This document shows, one piece after another, positions 23,255 through 36,311 of a stretch of DNA of 64,000 nt. Under the pieces are notes generated by a model. It was not told where the DNA came from and did not search any database. It saw nothing but the letters and a program-made list of their open reading frames with translations. This stretch comes from Paramacrobiotus metropolitanus (lineage: Eukaryota; Tardigrada; Eutardigrada; Parachela; Macrobiotidae), in NCBI RefSeq assembly GCF_019649055.1, contig NW_026570364.1, forward strand, positions 124,001 to 188,000, written 5' to 3'. Each line of letters starts with the position of its first letter. Positions within the stretch are counted from its first letter, which is position 1. The translations under genes were made by a program, and so were the position numbers.

Positions 23255-24585
23255 ATTCGATAACGTATTTAAATTTCACACAAAAATTACTTCTTTAAAA
23301 ATTCTTATAAGCAATCCGGAAACAGATATTCGAATAAATCCCCAACAGTCGCCCCCGATCATAAAGCTTATGAAAATCGTGATCCCCGTGATTGAATATT
23401 GCCACTGTGTAAAGGCGTGTGATGACAGCGAGCAAGAAGTCTAGCAACACTACTATACAGCCGACGATGTTCCTTTTACTTAATTGTAAACCGTCAAGTT
23501 TTCCGATCGATGGCTGCCGGCGCGATCGAGCGAGCTGGAAGTGTGCCCAACACAACACAGAGTGCCAATTGTGTTGTACATACTCCTATACAGTATTCCG
23601 TATACTTTTTCGAGTACGTATACATGTACGAGTTCCGCACATATATATATTTTTGATGAATTCCGACCATTTGCTGTTGCAGTGAATAAATGCCTATCAA
23701 CCCGGCCACTGTGAACTTGAACCCTGGTGGGTGTATTGACGCATGGCATTGATTGCTGATGATATTCGTTACTGTGTGTCTGTGTGCATATTAAAAAGCG
23801 GGAGAACGTAAAACATATGAAACATGTGTTGGCCTGCTGTTTTGTCAGGGACTAGGAATTTTATGATTGTATTGTTTGCACATGACAAAAGCCCGACGAG
23901 GGAGATTATGGTGATTATTGTGGCGTATCGCTATCGGAAACGGACATGCTGACTGTTTCGAATTATTCACGGCACATTCTGATTATGGTTGCGTAACAAA
24001 GTCATATATACCATCCACTTAATAGCTGTAGCATTCCAGCATATAAGCAGAATTTATAAGCATAATCTCGAACGGATAAACGTATTTTTGTCGAAGCCAT
24101 TTTTCTATAAAGGATGATCTCTTAGATTACATGTATATATCCTATTTTCTAAAATATTTTTTTATTTATGTTTGCAGAATAGTTTTAAAGACGCAGTTCC
24201 TTCTACTTTGGATGTGGCCGACTGACGATAAGAAAATCATTTTTAATTTTAATCTACTCACATTATTTTTATTTATTTGACTCACACTCACATTATTCCG
24301 AAATGTCATTAAGATTTTAATTTGCGTTTTTATACTTATTTGTGTATCCGTATTTGGAATTTTACTAAAGAGACAATTTTTTATAGCGGAATGCCGAAAA
24401 GAGGTTTAATTTTTGCCAGCAGAACAGCAGTTCGGCATTGCACGTACACAATAAACCAAGCGCGGCAAAATAATAAAAGATTGCGCAATCCCAATTGCAA
24501 TTATGGTAAAATAAATGCAAATGCATTTCTTGTGAATTTTCCCGCGCATTTGCGGCACGAAGGGAATGATTGTAGCGCGATTGCA
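23255..24585. other. spacer between annexin copies 1 and 2
   Basis: No exon supported. AT-rich, with several TACGAG/GTACGTAT words around 23610-23640. Confidence 0.45.
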
Positions 24586-27469
24586 TTACTGTTTGCGGAA
24601 GTCTTTGGGGATTTTGATGGCGTTTCCGCGCGCAAGTGCCAGTAGCGCTTTTTTATAGTCTCCAGATGTTTCAGCCTGTAACCCAAAATTCACAAAATAA
24701 GTTCGTAAAAAATATTTTTCCTAGTATTTACTGTATGTATGGGTTATTGTTGTTGAATCTTGTATTATAAAAGATTTTACCTCGATCAGTTTTTCCAGGG
24801 ATTGCTTGTGAAGCCGTTGATATTCGTCGGCAATGCGACCCAGATCCACTTCGGAACGGGAGACGATGACGAAATTCAGCTTCTTCTCGTTGGTTCCCAA
24901 TCCTTTGGTGGCTCCCACAAGTTGATCGCAGAAAAATTCCGCTTTATTTTTAATCACTTTGACTGCAAACAAAGGCCACAAAAATCATTTTTCAATAATC
25001 TGCGACACCAATAGTAAATTATTTTTTATACATAATGCCGGAAATTGATCTTAATAATATATTCTCCAAATATGCATATACAGGGTCCATTTTTGCGTCA
25101 AGCAAGCAGAAGATACGAGTACAGATCGTATCTTGTATGTGATGCTGTGTATTTTCTAAAGATCAGTTAAAAAAATCTGGTCACTTAAATAAGTAAAGAC
25201 CTGGTCACTTCCGGTTCTGCAATTAAAGAAAATTAAACTCCCTTAAATGTTGAATAAAACTATTTTTTTGCTCTCGCATTTTTCATTTCAAAAAATATTA
25301 CAAATTTTTGTGTAAGCAAATACTACATAATTCCTTTGTGCGGTTGGAAAACCGAATAACGCGATCAAGTACTCAGTATTCGCCATAAGCTACCCACTGT
25401 ACTACGCTTATCACTATACGAGCATAAGAGTATGCAAATACGAGCACCAAACTTTGAAGTAGTTGTCCAATATAAAGTGCATGAGCTTGATTCTTTGCAA
25501 TTTGAACCACATACTTAGCGCCAAAAATCCTTTCTCGTCATCTCCCTTCATCTCGTCAATGACGGCCTGCTCGATGGTCATCTTGGCCACCATCTGGAAA
25601 CGCTGGAAAACCTTGCGCAGATGCACGAAGCTGCGCGTGGCGAAAATGCCGACATATGTGCCCATGTTGGTGCCGGGTCGCTTGGGACCGGATTCGAACA
25701 GCGCCCGCGCGTCGGCCAGCACATCGTAGCCGCGTTCAGCGTGCTCTTGATCCCGGCCACCCTAGATTGTTAATTAAAACGTAATGTTACATATATAACA
25801 TTTGTGTAACTGGTGTTGAAAACCAAAATAACATACGATGTAAATGCAACTCGCATACAAATGTTACTCGGACAATGTGACTCACAAAATACTCGTACAT
25901 AAAACAAAATTTGTGCGCGAGGGAAGGGAATACCATAAAAAAATTCAGATAAGTCCCTGGTACGAGGAAGCAATTTGCGCTTGGATAAGAAAACATCGGT
26001 CTAGACTAAGAAACCTTTTCCCCTATAATGCAGCATTTATTGGTTAAAACTAACTGTTTACCGATAGACAGGCGACCAGCAGCTGTTCGTATGCTCCATT
26101 TGTAACCTTTCGCACATCCTCAACTGCATCGGTGTTAAATTCTGAAAAAATACAGTCTGTATACTTCCGATTTGCATAGATGCAATTTGATTAAAACTGA
26201 AGGTACTCTGTATTTAAGAATAGGAGAGTGTTTAATAAAGGAACTTACTGGAGCGATAGACTTCTTGGATTTGATGCAGCTGTTCGTTGGTGCGCGTAAA
26301 GGCAATGGTGTTCAGCAGGGTGTGGTCTTTACCCTGAAGAAAACTTATTTGCGCTTCCGACTCAATAATTTATTCAGGTTTATTTTCAAATTTTTGAATT
26401 ATGAAGAATCTGATGTGATAAGACTAAGCAAAACACTTTCTACAGGCAATAAGGTTGACGTGCAACCGCCATAAGTGGAATACTTGCAACAATATGCAAG
26501 AAACAATGGACATCTGCATCACCGGTCGGTTGCTCGTGCTGTTCAGTTATATGCTGCTTATATCGGTGTAAGAATTCCCGCACAAACAATGCATTTACCT
26601 TGACCGCATCGTGCAACATAATGGCATCGTTTAGAGCCGGTGACTGCATCAGCGTAACGATCACATCTTCGAAATCGCCGGATGTCTCCGATTTCAACAC
26701 CGAAATCAGTTCCTGCAAGCAATAGAAATGTTTTGCCATAACAAATTGGCGTTTTTTACTACTGCAACCATTACCCATATTGGCGTTTTATTATTACAAA
26801 CTTAATTAAATTTTATAATGCGGCATTGCTGTTTTTGACAAAACATGCGGTTCAGGATTGAAGTAATGTCGTTCACTGTACCTTTCGAAATCGCTGTTCA
26901 TAAGCTTGAGCAATCGCTTGTCTTTGTTTGAAGGTGCGATTGCATAAAATGTCGATCACCGCTTGCTCATCGCAACCTACAAAATTAACACGGTTCTGAA
27001 GCTATCACAGCAGTCAAGCGCACTAAAATCAAAGCACAAAATTGCACAATCCTACAACATTAATGCATAGGTAGTATACACCCATTATACAGTATACAAA
27101 AATATCATGCGTACTTCGGGTTTTATTGCTTGTTCAACGCGGTCACAACAATCAAAGGCATTTTTAACACTCGCACTCCCACGGGGTACGCTACGTGAAT
27201 TATACTACGCGGTTTGAAAATTTTGCAGTTACTTTTGCGAAGATTGATAGTGAAAATACTTTGCAGTATTAAATATGTCAAAATACTATTAAAGGCGAAT
27301 ATCCGTTCTTCCATCTTATACAAGACTAATTCCCACAATAACGCCAATAAATGCGAAATGCGGATAATCATTTACCTTTTCCTTTAACGGCTTTCTCAAT
27401 GTCTTCCGCATCCTGCACGTGGTTGAAATGCTGATGCGGATACACAGTGGGCCAGTCGGCTGATTCCAT
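24586..27469 (-). CDS. annexin (tandem copy 2)
   Basis: Eight exons (5' to 3'): 27376-27469, 26882-26976, 26599-26712, 26249-26333, 26062-26141, 25515-25761, 24781-24962, 24586-24675. The start is MESADWPTVYPHQHF. Repeat I: KGKGCDEQAVIDIL with acidic cap in SGDFEDVIV. Repeat II lacks the glycine loop (GKDHTLLNTIAFTR). Repeat III: YDVLADARALFESG, TYVGIFATRSFVHLRKVF. Repeat IV: KGLGTNEKKLNFVIVSRSEVDLGRI and AETSGDYKKALLALARGN. The role is membrane and phospholipid binding controlled by calcium, with sites expected mainly in repeats I and IV. It is very close to the next copy upstream (same exon phases and most lengths), so the two arose by recent tandem duplication. Confidence 0.93.
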
Positions 27470-28827
27470 TTCCGGTTAAGGTTTTTTATATAATGATTAA
27501 TGCGAGCAGGATACCAGCCAGCCGATGCACAGTACGCGCACGACGAAGATAATCTTCAGGTGTTAGGAGAAGAACACGACCAGCTGCTGCTGCACAACTG
27601 AACGCCCCATCGAATGTCAAGTACAACTATAAAATTTTCCAACCTCGGCAGTCTGGCTGGTAAAGTCAACACAATGACATAAACCGTCATTACGCTCGCA
27701 GGCAATTTTTCCGCGGCACCTGTATAGAAAACTCGTCCAGACAACACTTCGCCGGCACTGGAAATATGCGCGCTGGAGATGTTATGTATGTACTCGTACA
27801 TTATTCCGAGTACCGTGATTTTATTTGAAGGGGTGTGGTACGTGTGAATGTATTCATGTATTTAATGGGTATTTCAATGTGTCGAACATGTCTTGCCGGT
27901 AGGTTTTTAACAGGCACTTATAACGGTAGAAATTTACAAAAAAATGCGGCAGACTGTAAAATCGAACGCATATACGAAAGAATATGTTTTGTTTCAGTTG
28001 AAGTACGGATTATAGATTTGTCGATTAACGGGGATGCCGCAGCTGAATCGAGACGTCTTTGAAAATTAATGTAAATTATTAATTCCAGTATTAAATTACC
28101 AGAATGGACAGGTCTAAAACTTTATGACCAGCATGTGGTAATACGTAGGTAGTATTCAAACTGCACGATATGATTATATAGCAAATGATGCGTATTAAAT
28201 CCGTGGCTAAGATTGTATGGTTGTGATGAAAAAAAACCCAGCATTCTTATCAAAAATTATTTTTTCATGATCAAGAAAGATAACTTCGCGATGCTCACTT
28301 AGCGCACAGTACTCAGCAAAATTAATATCGGTATAACCATAAGCCTTTTGGTGCATCTGCATGTAGTTGCCAACGTACAGGGCCAGCTAATGCCACTAAC
28401 CTACGATTTCCATAGTATACTGTAAATAACAGAAACTCATCCTGCAACGGATTCAGCTTATCAGGAGGATTGTTGAACTACAATTTATAATTATGACATA
28501 AAATGCATCGCAGAGGCTTTTAATACCGGACTGCTGATCAAAAGGAAAAAAATCAAACATTTCCGTGAGAAAATAGCAAAGAACGTTATTTTTAAAATAT
28601 TGACTGATCATGAACAGTACTTAAGTTTAATTTTTACCGATTCCATGCCGCTAGACTACGATATCTATGTTACGTATGGAAACATGTTCCACAACCAGCT
28701 GTGTTTCAAGTGTTTCGCAAAATTAATAGAATAATCCAAATAAATGCACATAATTTTAGTACGTCGTTTGTTTCAGGAATGGCACAGCTTTCTGTGAATT
28801 GTTGGAGGTCAAATGGGAAATGGAAAC
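27470..28827. other. spacer between annexin copies 2 and 3
   Basis: No exon or repeat supported; it likely holds the promoter of copy 2. Confidence 0.45.
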
Positions 28828-31565
28828 TCATGGGAAATGCTTTGGAATCTTGATGGCGTTACCGCGAGCCAAAGCCAGCAATGCTTTCTTGTAGTTTCCA
28901 GATGTTTCGGACTATTCAAAAACATCTTGCGCTAATCAGTCAGTAATTTTATAATTTTATACTAAATCAGTTAAGTATTTAACGACGTTGCGGTACTAAT
29001 TCAACTTACATTGTTAGCAACGGAAATGTAGGTATATGGTGCACATACATACCTCGATTAACTTTTCCAGTGATTGCTTATGCAGACGCTGATATTCATC
29101 GGCAATGCGTCCCAGATCAATCTCAGAGCGGGACACGATGACGAAATTCAGTTTCTTCTCGTCCGTACCCAGTCCTTTCGTAGCCGCCACCAGCTGGTCG
29201 CTGAAAAACTCCGCCCTTTTCCTTGCCGCCTTGACTACAATTATAAATTGCACTTGATGTTTTCCGGATAAGCAAAAATATTACGTTTTAGCACAAATGC
29301 AATTTTAATGACTACGACTCGTTTCTGTTGCACATAATTTATCTAAAATTCTCAACATGTACCCCCGTTTGGATTCACTAATGATGTGCCACTTCTCTAC
29401 ATTTTCACTCCGAATACCAGGTTACCTTCGGTTGTATCATGACAGATGTAATACAACTTAATACCAAAAACATAGTACATACTGAATGCTAAAAACCCTT
29501 TTTCATCGTCGCCTTTCATTGCATCGGTAACATGTTGCTCGATGGACTTTTTGGCGATAATTTGGAAACGATGGAAGACCTTGCGCAGATGCGTAAAGCT
29601 GCGCGTTGCGAAGATGCCGGTATAGGTGGGCGAGTCTACTTTGGATCCGAACAGAGCCCGTGCGTCGTCCAACACGCTCTGGTCACCGCGAGACGCACTT
29701 TCCCGATCGCGTTCTTGCTGTTGCATACAAAAAATATTTGTAAATTAAGTTCAAAGGATGCACGATTTTTCTGTAACCTTCTCTTACCATAAAGCAGTTT
29801 CTCAATAACTGTTCGTATAGTTGACCTTTCGTAACCTTTTTCAGCTCCTCCAAAGGGTCCTTGTTGAATTCTGCATCAAGTAGATTATTAAAGTTTCGTC
29901 AGAAAATTTCAAGAAAGCGTTAATTCGTACTGGAACCATAGACTTCCAACAGTTCGCGTATTTGACTGTGGTTGCGCGTGAAGGCGATCATGTTCAGCAA
30001 GCCATGGTCTTTATTCTGTAAACCGATTTCCGCATCTTTTAGGTGACAGATATATTAGACACAGATATAATGAAAGTAATAGTGTAATTGTGTGATTTTA
30101 TTGGCATATAAAATAGCTATATTCGTTAATTTCTGTTTTTTAACTACGAAATTCTTTCAATTGTCGTTAGGTATTACGGTATGCACCCAAATATCGGTAC
30201 GTCCGATTTAAGACCAGCCACTGGAATTGATTCAGCCTCACCTTGAACGCATCACGCAGCATAATGGCATCGTTTAGAGCCGGTGACTGCATCAGTGTCA
30301 CAATCACGTCCTCGAAATCGCCGGATGTTTCCGATTTCAAAACACTAATAAGATCCTAAAGAACGAGCAGAAAGATTTAACGATATAGTAATGCTACGTG
30401 TATAATAACCCGGTGATGACTGAATTTGCCTAGTCTGTGCAATAAAATTTTGTGAAATACGTGTGTGGGCATTCAGTTCTGTTAATATTACATAAGTTCT
30501 ATTGTATGAACTTTCGTAACACAACAACACAAGTTTTAAAATGTTGCCGTACCTTGCGGAAGCGCTGTTCATACGCCTGAGCTATTGCTTGTCGCTGATT
30601 AAATGTACGGTTGCAAAGAATGTTAATCACCGCTTGTTCGTCGCAACCTAAAAACGACGCGGGCATGTACAATTTGCGCTTTTTTTATTTGCTGCATAAT
30701 ATTGTTTTGAATAAAGATGCTGTGTACGTCGCCAACTAATACATCTAATTTCTGTACCCTTCGATTCGGAAGACGGTTTAGCTCAACCGCGATACAGGAT
30801 AGATTAACTCAAATAAATTATTTTATAATAATATGTAAATAGCATATAGCATTTAAATTTTACAGTTTGGCGTAGGCTGTTTTGGGCACAAATAAATTTC
30901 AATGCAATCAAGCTTTCACAACAGCAGCGTATCAGAAAACTTGCAGATATCGGTTGATGTAAAAATATTTTCATGAAATTGCTAACCTATGTGATGAAAA
31001 CGAAAGATTTGCTTGATTAAATTAAAGCAAAATATGGCACCAGCTACTGTTCTCGTAGGCCCTTTTAAGTTTTCACAGAGTTATGTAAAAATTCGTAGTG
31101 TAGTGGCCGGCAAAAGGTACGATCACCTTCTTCGGCGCAGTAAAGACGACGTGATGACCGAAAATTCAACCTACGCTCATGATAGTATTGATTTGATAAC
31201 ACGGCTTAATAAAAACTATTTTTATGAAAAATTTGATACTTCCTGCAATTTAAATTATTTATTAGTCTTAAAAGGAAAACCCGTATATGTATCGTACGTA
31301 CGCACGCAGCAGAACACAAACAATCGAAGCTGAGCCGAATATGAATGCTGTAATTACTACCAAGCGTAGAAAACGCCGATGCAGTTTGCGCAACTCGCAA
31401 TTTTATGAAAGTTTATGCGTTTTAACATTAACTGTATGAGAGCGATTTCTTTAAAAATAACTTTTTACCTCGTCCCTTAACCGCCTTCTCTATGTCATCC
31501 GCATCCTGGAAGTGGTTGAAATGCTGATGCGGATAGACAGTGGGCCAGTCGGTGATATTGTCCAT
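28828..31565 (-). CDS. annexin (tandem copy 3)
   Basis: Eight exons (5' to 3'): 31469-31565, 30553-30647, 30242-30355, 29931-30015, 29788-29870, 29483-29717, 29053-29234, 28828-28911. The start is MDNITDWPTVYPHQHF. Repeat I: KGRGCDEQAVINIL and SGDFEDVIVTLMQS (identical to copy 2 in this part). Repeat II: NKDHGLLNMIAFTR. Repeat III: VLDDARALFGSK, TYTGIFATRSFTHLRKVF. Repeat IV: KGLGTDEKKLNFVIVSRSEIDLGRI, ending SETSGNYKKALLALARGN and KHFP. Like copy 2 it keeps GxG-type loops in repeats I and IV. Repeat III has a 4-codon shorter opening than copy 2. A cytosolic or membrane-associated calcium/phospholipid-binding protein is expected. Confidence 0.93.
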
Positions 31566-32939
31566 TTCCGGTCAAAAACGGCTTTTTCAGATTGTTTCTA
31601 ATTGCGCAAAGGTTACAAATCCTTTGTAGTACACAAAAGGCCCAGGGTGAATTTTTAATTTATTGACGGCAGAACGCCCCAGCTCGCTGCGTGAACAAAC
31701 CGCATGAAAAATGTTGAACACACTGTAAAACTTCTCAACGGAACGGAAATGTCAATACATCGGTATATCGATCTTCACGTTGCGCTTGCAGGGAGTTCTT
31801 CTTCGCACCTGCCAAAACCTGTTTTCCAACAAACCACTGTGCAATATACTTTTGCAATTTTTACCGGTGCGCTTGTTGTGCAATTTGTTTAGGGGAGGTG
31901 TGGTATGTGTGAAAAGTATTTATGGGTGAACTATATGGCGAATAGTTCGTAACACCAGCGCCAGACTCTTGTAAAGTGGCACCTGGTTGCTTTGATGCTG
32001 CTCGACATTTCATCAGCTCATTATATTTGTATAGCGATTTATTGTAAATGCACCCATGAACAACAAAGCTTGATTGGTGAGTGAATGAACCGATTCTCGC
32101 CGGAAAAAGAAGAATGATGGTGCCTGTAAAACTGAGAAGGTAGATTTGAACTAAAATTTTGATTTTAAATCATAGTTATGTATATTTGACTGTAATGGTT
32201 TTCAGGTTTTTGTACCATAACACCCGTAAGTTGGAAATCGTAGTGTAGTGGTCGGCAGCTCGTCCAACCAATAATTTGCTTGTTATACCTATTGTCAGTC
32301 GTATAGAAATTGCATTTAGTAGAAGTATAGACAGTTGTTCGATACAGATGTGTCGAAGTTTACTAATTTTTTCACACTTATGTGACTGATTAGCCAAAAA
32401 TATTTCCAAGCCATTGATGGCTTAGAAACGTAATTAATTAAGTTATATACTGTAGGCCATTTAATTTATCGATGCTTTGGTTTTAGAAATTACTCTGCCA
32501 ACTTACTCAATTGATACTGTTGTGGTCGATTTTTCCTACATTAAAAAACAGTTTGCACTTAAAAAAATAAGAATGTACACAAAGAAATCTTGTTTGAAGG
32601 AAAAACGTACTTGCAAAGCTGCATAGATTTTATTAAGATCACTTCATTAGACTCAACGTCAAACTGTATGTTTTGAAATACTCATAAATATGCCGAATAT
32701 AAAGCTGCTCACACTAACGTAGTGTTCCCTAGTTCAGTGTAATAACATAATATTAATTACCGTATACTATTAAAACAAATTAATTAGCAGTTATGTGTCA
32801 TCCGAGCATGGTCCCATGGGGCACAATAATACCGACAATTATCAGAGGTAGCATGCAGCAAAAGCGCGCAGTGTGCCAAAATGTACGTTTTTGTATGCAG
32901 GTGATTAGAAGTTTAATCAGGCTCCATTTGTCAGTAATA
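31566..32939. other. spacer between annexin copies 3 and 4
   Basis: No exon or repeat supported. Confidence 0.45.
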
Positions 32940-35900
32940 TCAGGAGTGATCCGGTCCTTGATGCTTTGTCAGCAGCGCCACGAGGAGACGTTTGTGATCA
33001 CCGGATGTTTCCCGCTGTTCAATAAAATTTACGTTTAAATGCTATTAAAAAATCTTAATAAACACAATTTTGACTTTATTTCCAACCGCTAAAACCGCGT
33101 AACACGCCGATATGAACGCGCTGCGGGATCCCTACGTATTCGAAATTGTTAACTGACTGTACGAGTACAGTGTGTAGTACACTTACGCTCGACAATCAAT
33201 CAGCACATACAAAATTCAAATTTTCCCGCTGAAAGTTCAAGCGTTCCTTAATATATTAAGATTAAGGTATTTTTAATTTTTTTAAGTAATAAAATTGCAC
33301 AAAATTAACAAGATTTTAAGAATTCGGACAATAATACAGTATTTTGTTTTGCTTCGATTAAATGGTTTGGCTGTTACAGACTTCCCGTTTGATTAAGGGA
33401 AAGCTTGTGTACGAGTTATGGATGTTAATGACGTAGGAATACGTGAAGACGTACCTTTATGACAACTTCCAAAGAACTGCGGTAATTTTGCTGAAATTCT
33501 TGATTCACACGTTCTAGAAGATGATTATCCGCCAGATACACTATGGTTCTGGATAATGCCCGGTTGTTTGATTTGACAAAGGCATTGTGCAGCTGGTCCG
33601 CATAGAACCGGTAAGGATTTCTTATGTAATTTACTGCAACCAAATACAATCCGTAACGTCGCGGAAACGTGTTTCCTGCAGTATTTATTTCTTATTTCTA
33701 CCATTTCCAGCTTATTCTAATTTATTTGTAAAATTGTATTAAGTCTGCAAATTTTCTCGATATAAAACACAGCACATGCCTCAAGTATATCTATATACGA
33801 ATAAAATAAACATAAAAATAAGTAAATACAAACAAACATGGTGCGAATTCTTTTTTTACAGATTCGAGTACAGAGTACATCTCGGAATTAGGAATATTAT
33901 ATCACTCACTGCACATTAGACTTACCCAGCGTTAAAAATGCCTTCTGTTCGTTTGGATCATCGAATTCAAATTTGATTGATTCCTCTATCGTCATTCCGT
34001 CGGCAATTTGAGGGAAAATGTCGAATACTTGATGCAAATGCGGAATACTGCGATTGGTTAGGATTTCGATGTATTTTCTCGTATTGGCGTAGGCATGCTT
34101 AGGACCGCACTCGTACAGAGTCTGTGCATCGAACAGCGGATCATCCGACAAAATGTTGTCGGTTTCGCGGGCTTTCTGTAATTCAAAATTTTTTTTTAAA
34201 TAATTCAAAGGCGCTGATGGTTTATTGCGGTTGCTTGTTTACTTTAACATAAAAGTTAAATTTGAATATTGTTATATTTGCTAATTTTGCGTTTTAAATT
34301 GTTGCAGTTCTTTGACCTCAGCAACTGTGTAAGCCGGTGCATATATTAATACCCGGGCCTCAATTACTAACCATCAAAATGCAATATAAAAGCTCCCGGT
34401 GATGGCCACGGGGCTTCAGCTCCGACGCAATATCGTCTTTCAATAATCGATTCTGTTCTAAAAAGCAAATAAATCATTGTACACGTTATACAATCCATGT
34501 TGACCCATGTCGTTAGTAGCGTACTTCGGCTGTAAGTAATTTCCGTTCCGAATACGAGGTTCTCGTATTTACTTCCGATGATAATACCATTTACCAAATC
34601 CATGTCTTTCTTCTTTCCCTATAGATTTAAAAAAACATAACAACAGATTACATCCAGTAGGCCAACGTTTACTTTTCTCCTATAATTGAAAAAGACCAAA
34701 AAATCAGGAAAAGTTACGTAGTATACACTATACAGTAAAGAGTGGCTCATTTTGTAATACTTTTGTGACCACTTCTATGCTTGTATTACTGTAGTTTGTG
34801 ACAAATCGTTGTTTACAACGTAATAACAAAACTCTTTAAAAACTTTTCAAAAAATCAGCGATTTGATAGATAAATAAATCTGCACAAGAAAAGGATTTGC
34901 TTTTGCATGTGGTTCACAAAGAACTGACGATCACAAATACAGTAACTGATGAATGTTATAGTCTTATATATAAAACTAAAATACTTTTGTTTATGCGTTA
35001 CATTTCGGTAAAAATATTTTTAATTTGGCGCAAAAAATAGGCAAGTACCTTTAACGCTTCGTGTAACACGAAAGCATCTGTATCACTGGAGTCTTGCATT
35101 AAAAATTCCAAAATCTCTTTAAAATCACCGGATGTTTCCGAGCGGAGGACATCTAATAACGGCTGCAAAAGAGCCCAATTTCATTATCGTACCCCGGAGT
35201 GTGCGTGCCACAGCTGATGCGCACGCGGCAGCCGGCGACTCGTATATTGATCAGATTGTTCATTCATTGTGCCAGCGCATGTAGTGGTCAGTTGTTTCCG
35301 GTTGTTAGCCACTTGCACGGGGGACGGGCTAATCAACGCCGGGCCGCGGCTATTTACCGCCTCATGATTCTCCAAATGTGGCCAGTAAATTATCGATCGC
35401 CGTGTTTAACAGCCAGCATTTTGGGGAAATTAGAATTTCTACTGCTGCACGAGATATATACACGGCAGCAATCAATAGACCATCAATCATGCCAGCAAAG
35501 TGCCTGGTTGTATACAGACGACAAGGCGCGCTTCGTCAATATGGTGTAGATGTATTAACAGAAAATGGAGTACGTGTTAGTAAATTGTGTACCTTGTTAT
35601 ACTGGCGTCGGTAGGCGCGCTGTAATTCCGCACGTTCCTCCACTCTCAGCCGGGATAATGCGTCAATGATGGTCTTCTCATCGGTACCTAGTCATTACCG
35701 ACACCAAACTTAAAGCGCACCCGATGCGGTACATTGGCGTTTTCTCACTGGGAAGAAACGCTCAAACCGGCAATTACGTAATGCACTATTCATGGGCAAC
35801 TAGCGCGACGCATCATATGTGATTAAAGTTTAATGCAGACGCTTTCGCTCTACTTAATTATACTGCTGCATGTACGCCGGTAATTGCAAGCCTTGTAAGT

Positions 35901-36311
35901 ACACATAGAAGGAGCGCAGATTTACATTAGTGTCTGCTTAGTTTAATAAACTTCAAAAAATAAACAATCCCCGTTTTCTATAATAACAAGAATGGAAAAT
36001 AAAATAATAATTTAACCTGCACATGTCCAATTAATTGCCAATTTAATGTAATAAATTTGATATTTAGTTTCGGATAAGGTTTAAAATAACAAACACGAAA
36101 ATTCCGGAAACTTCAGAAGTAAGAAATATTGTAGCGCTAACAAGACTGCAGCGCACTGCTGAACAACATGTGTAAATTAGCAGCATTAAAAAATCCCACC
36201 TAATCCTTTGACCGCCTTATGTATCCGTTCGGCTTCCCGTTCATAGTCAGCGGACGACAGCATGTTGTCACCATTAACCGCCTCATGGTTAATTAATCCG
36301 TTCTTCATCAT
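32940..36311 (-). CDS. annexin (tandem copy 4, divergent, weak calcium sites)
   Basis: Eight exons (5' to 3'): 36200-36311, 35593-35687, 35049-35162, 34525-34618, 34372-34457, 33926-34175, 33455-33633, 32940-33014. The start is MMKNGLINHEAVNGDN, a longer and different N-terminus from the other copies. Repeat I: KGLGTDEKTIIDAL, SGDFKEILEF (Lys at the acidic cap). Repeat II: GKKKDMDLVNGIIIG, then HRELLYCILM. Repeat III: FDAQTLYECGPK, RSIPHLHQVF. Repeat IV has lost the loop: FVKSNNRALSRTIVYL replaces KGLGTNE. It ends RETSGDHKRLLVALL. All eight exons and phases are intact, so it looks functional, perhaps as a calcium-independent annexin. It sits at the upstream end of the annexin array. Confidence 0.87.
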
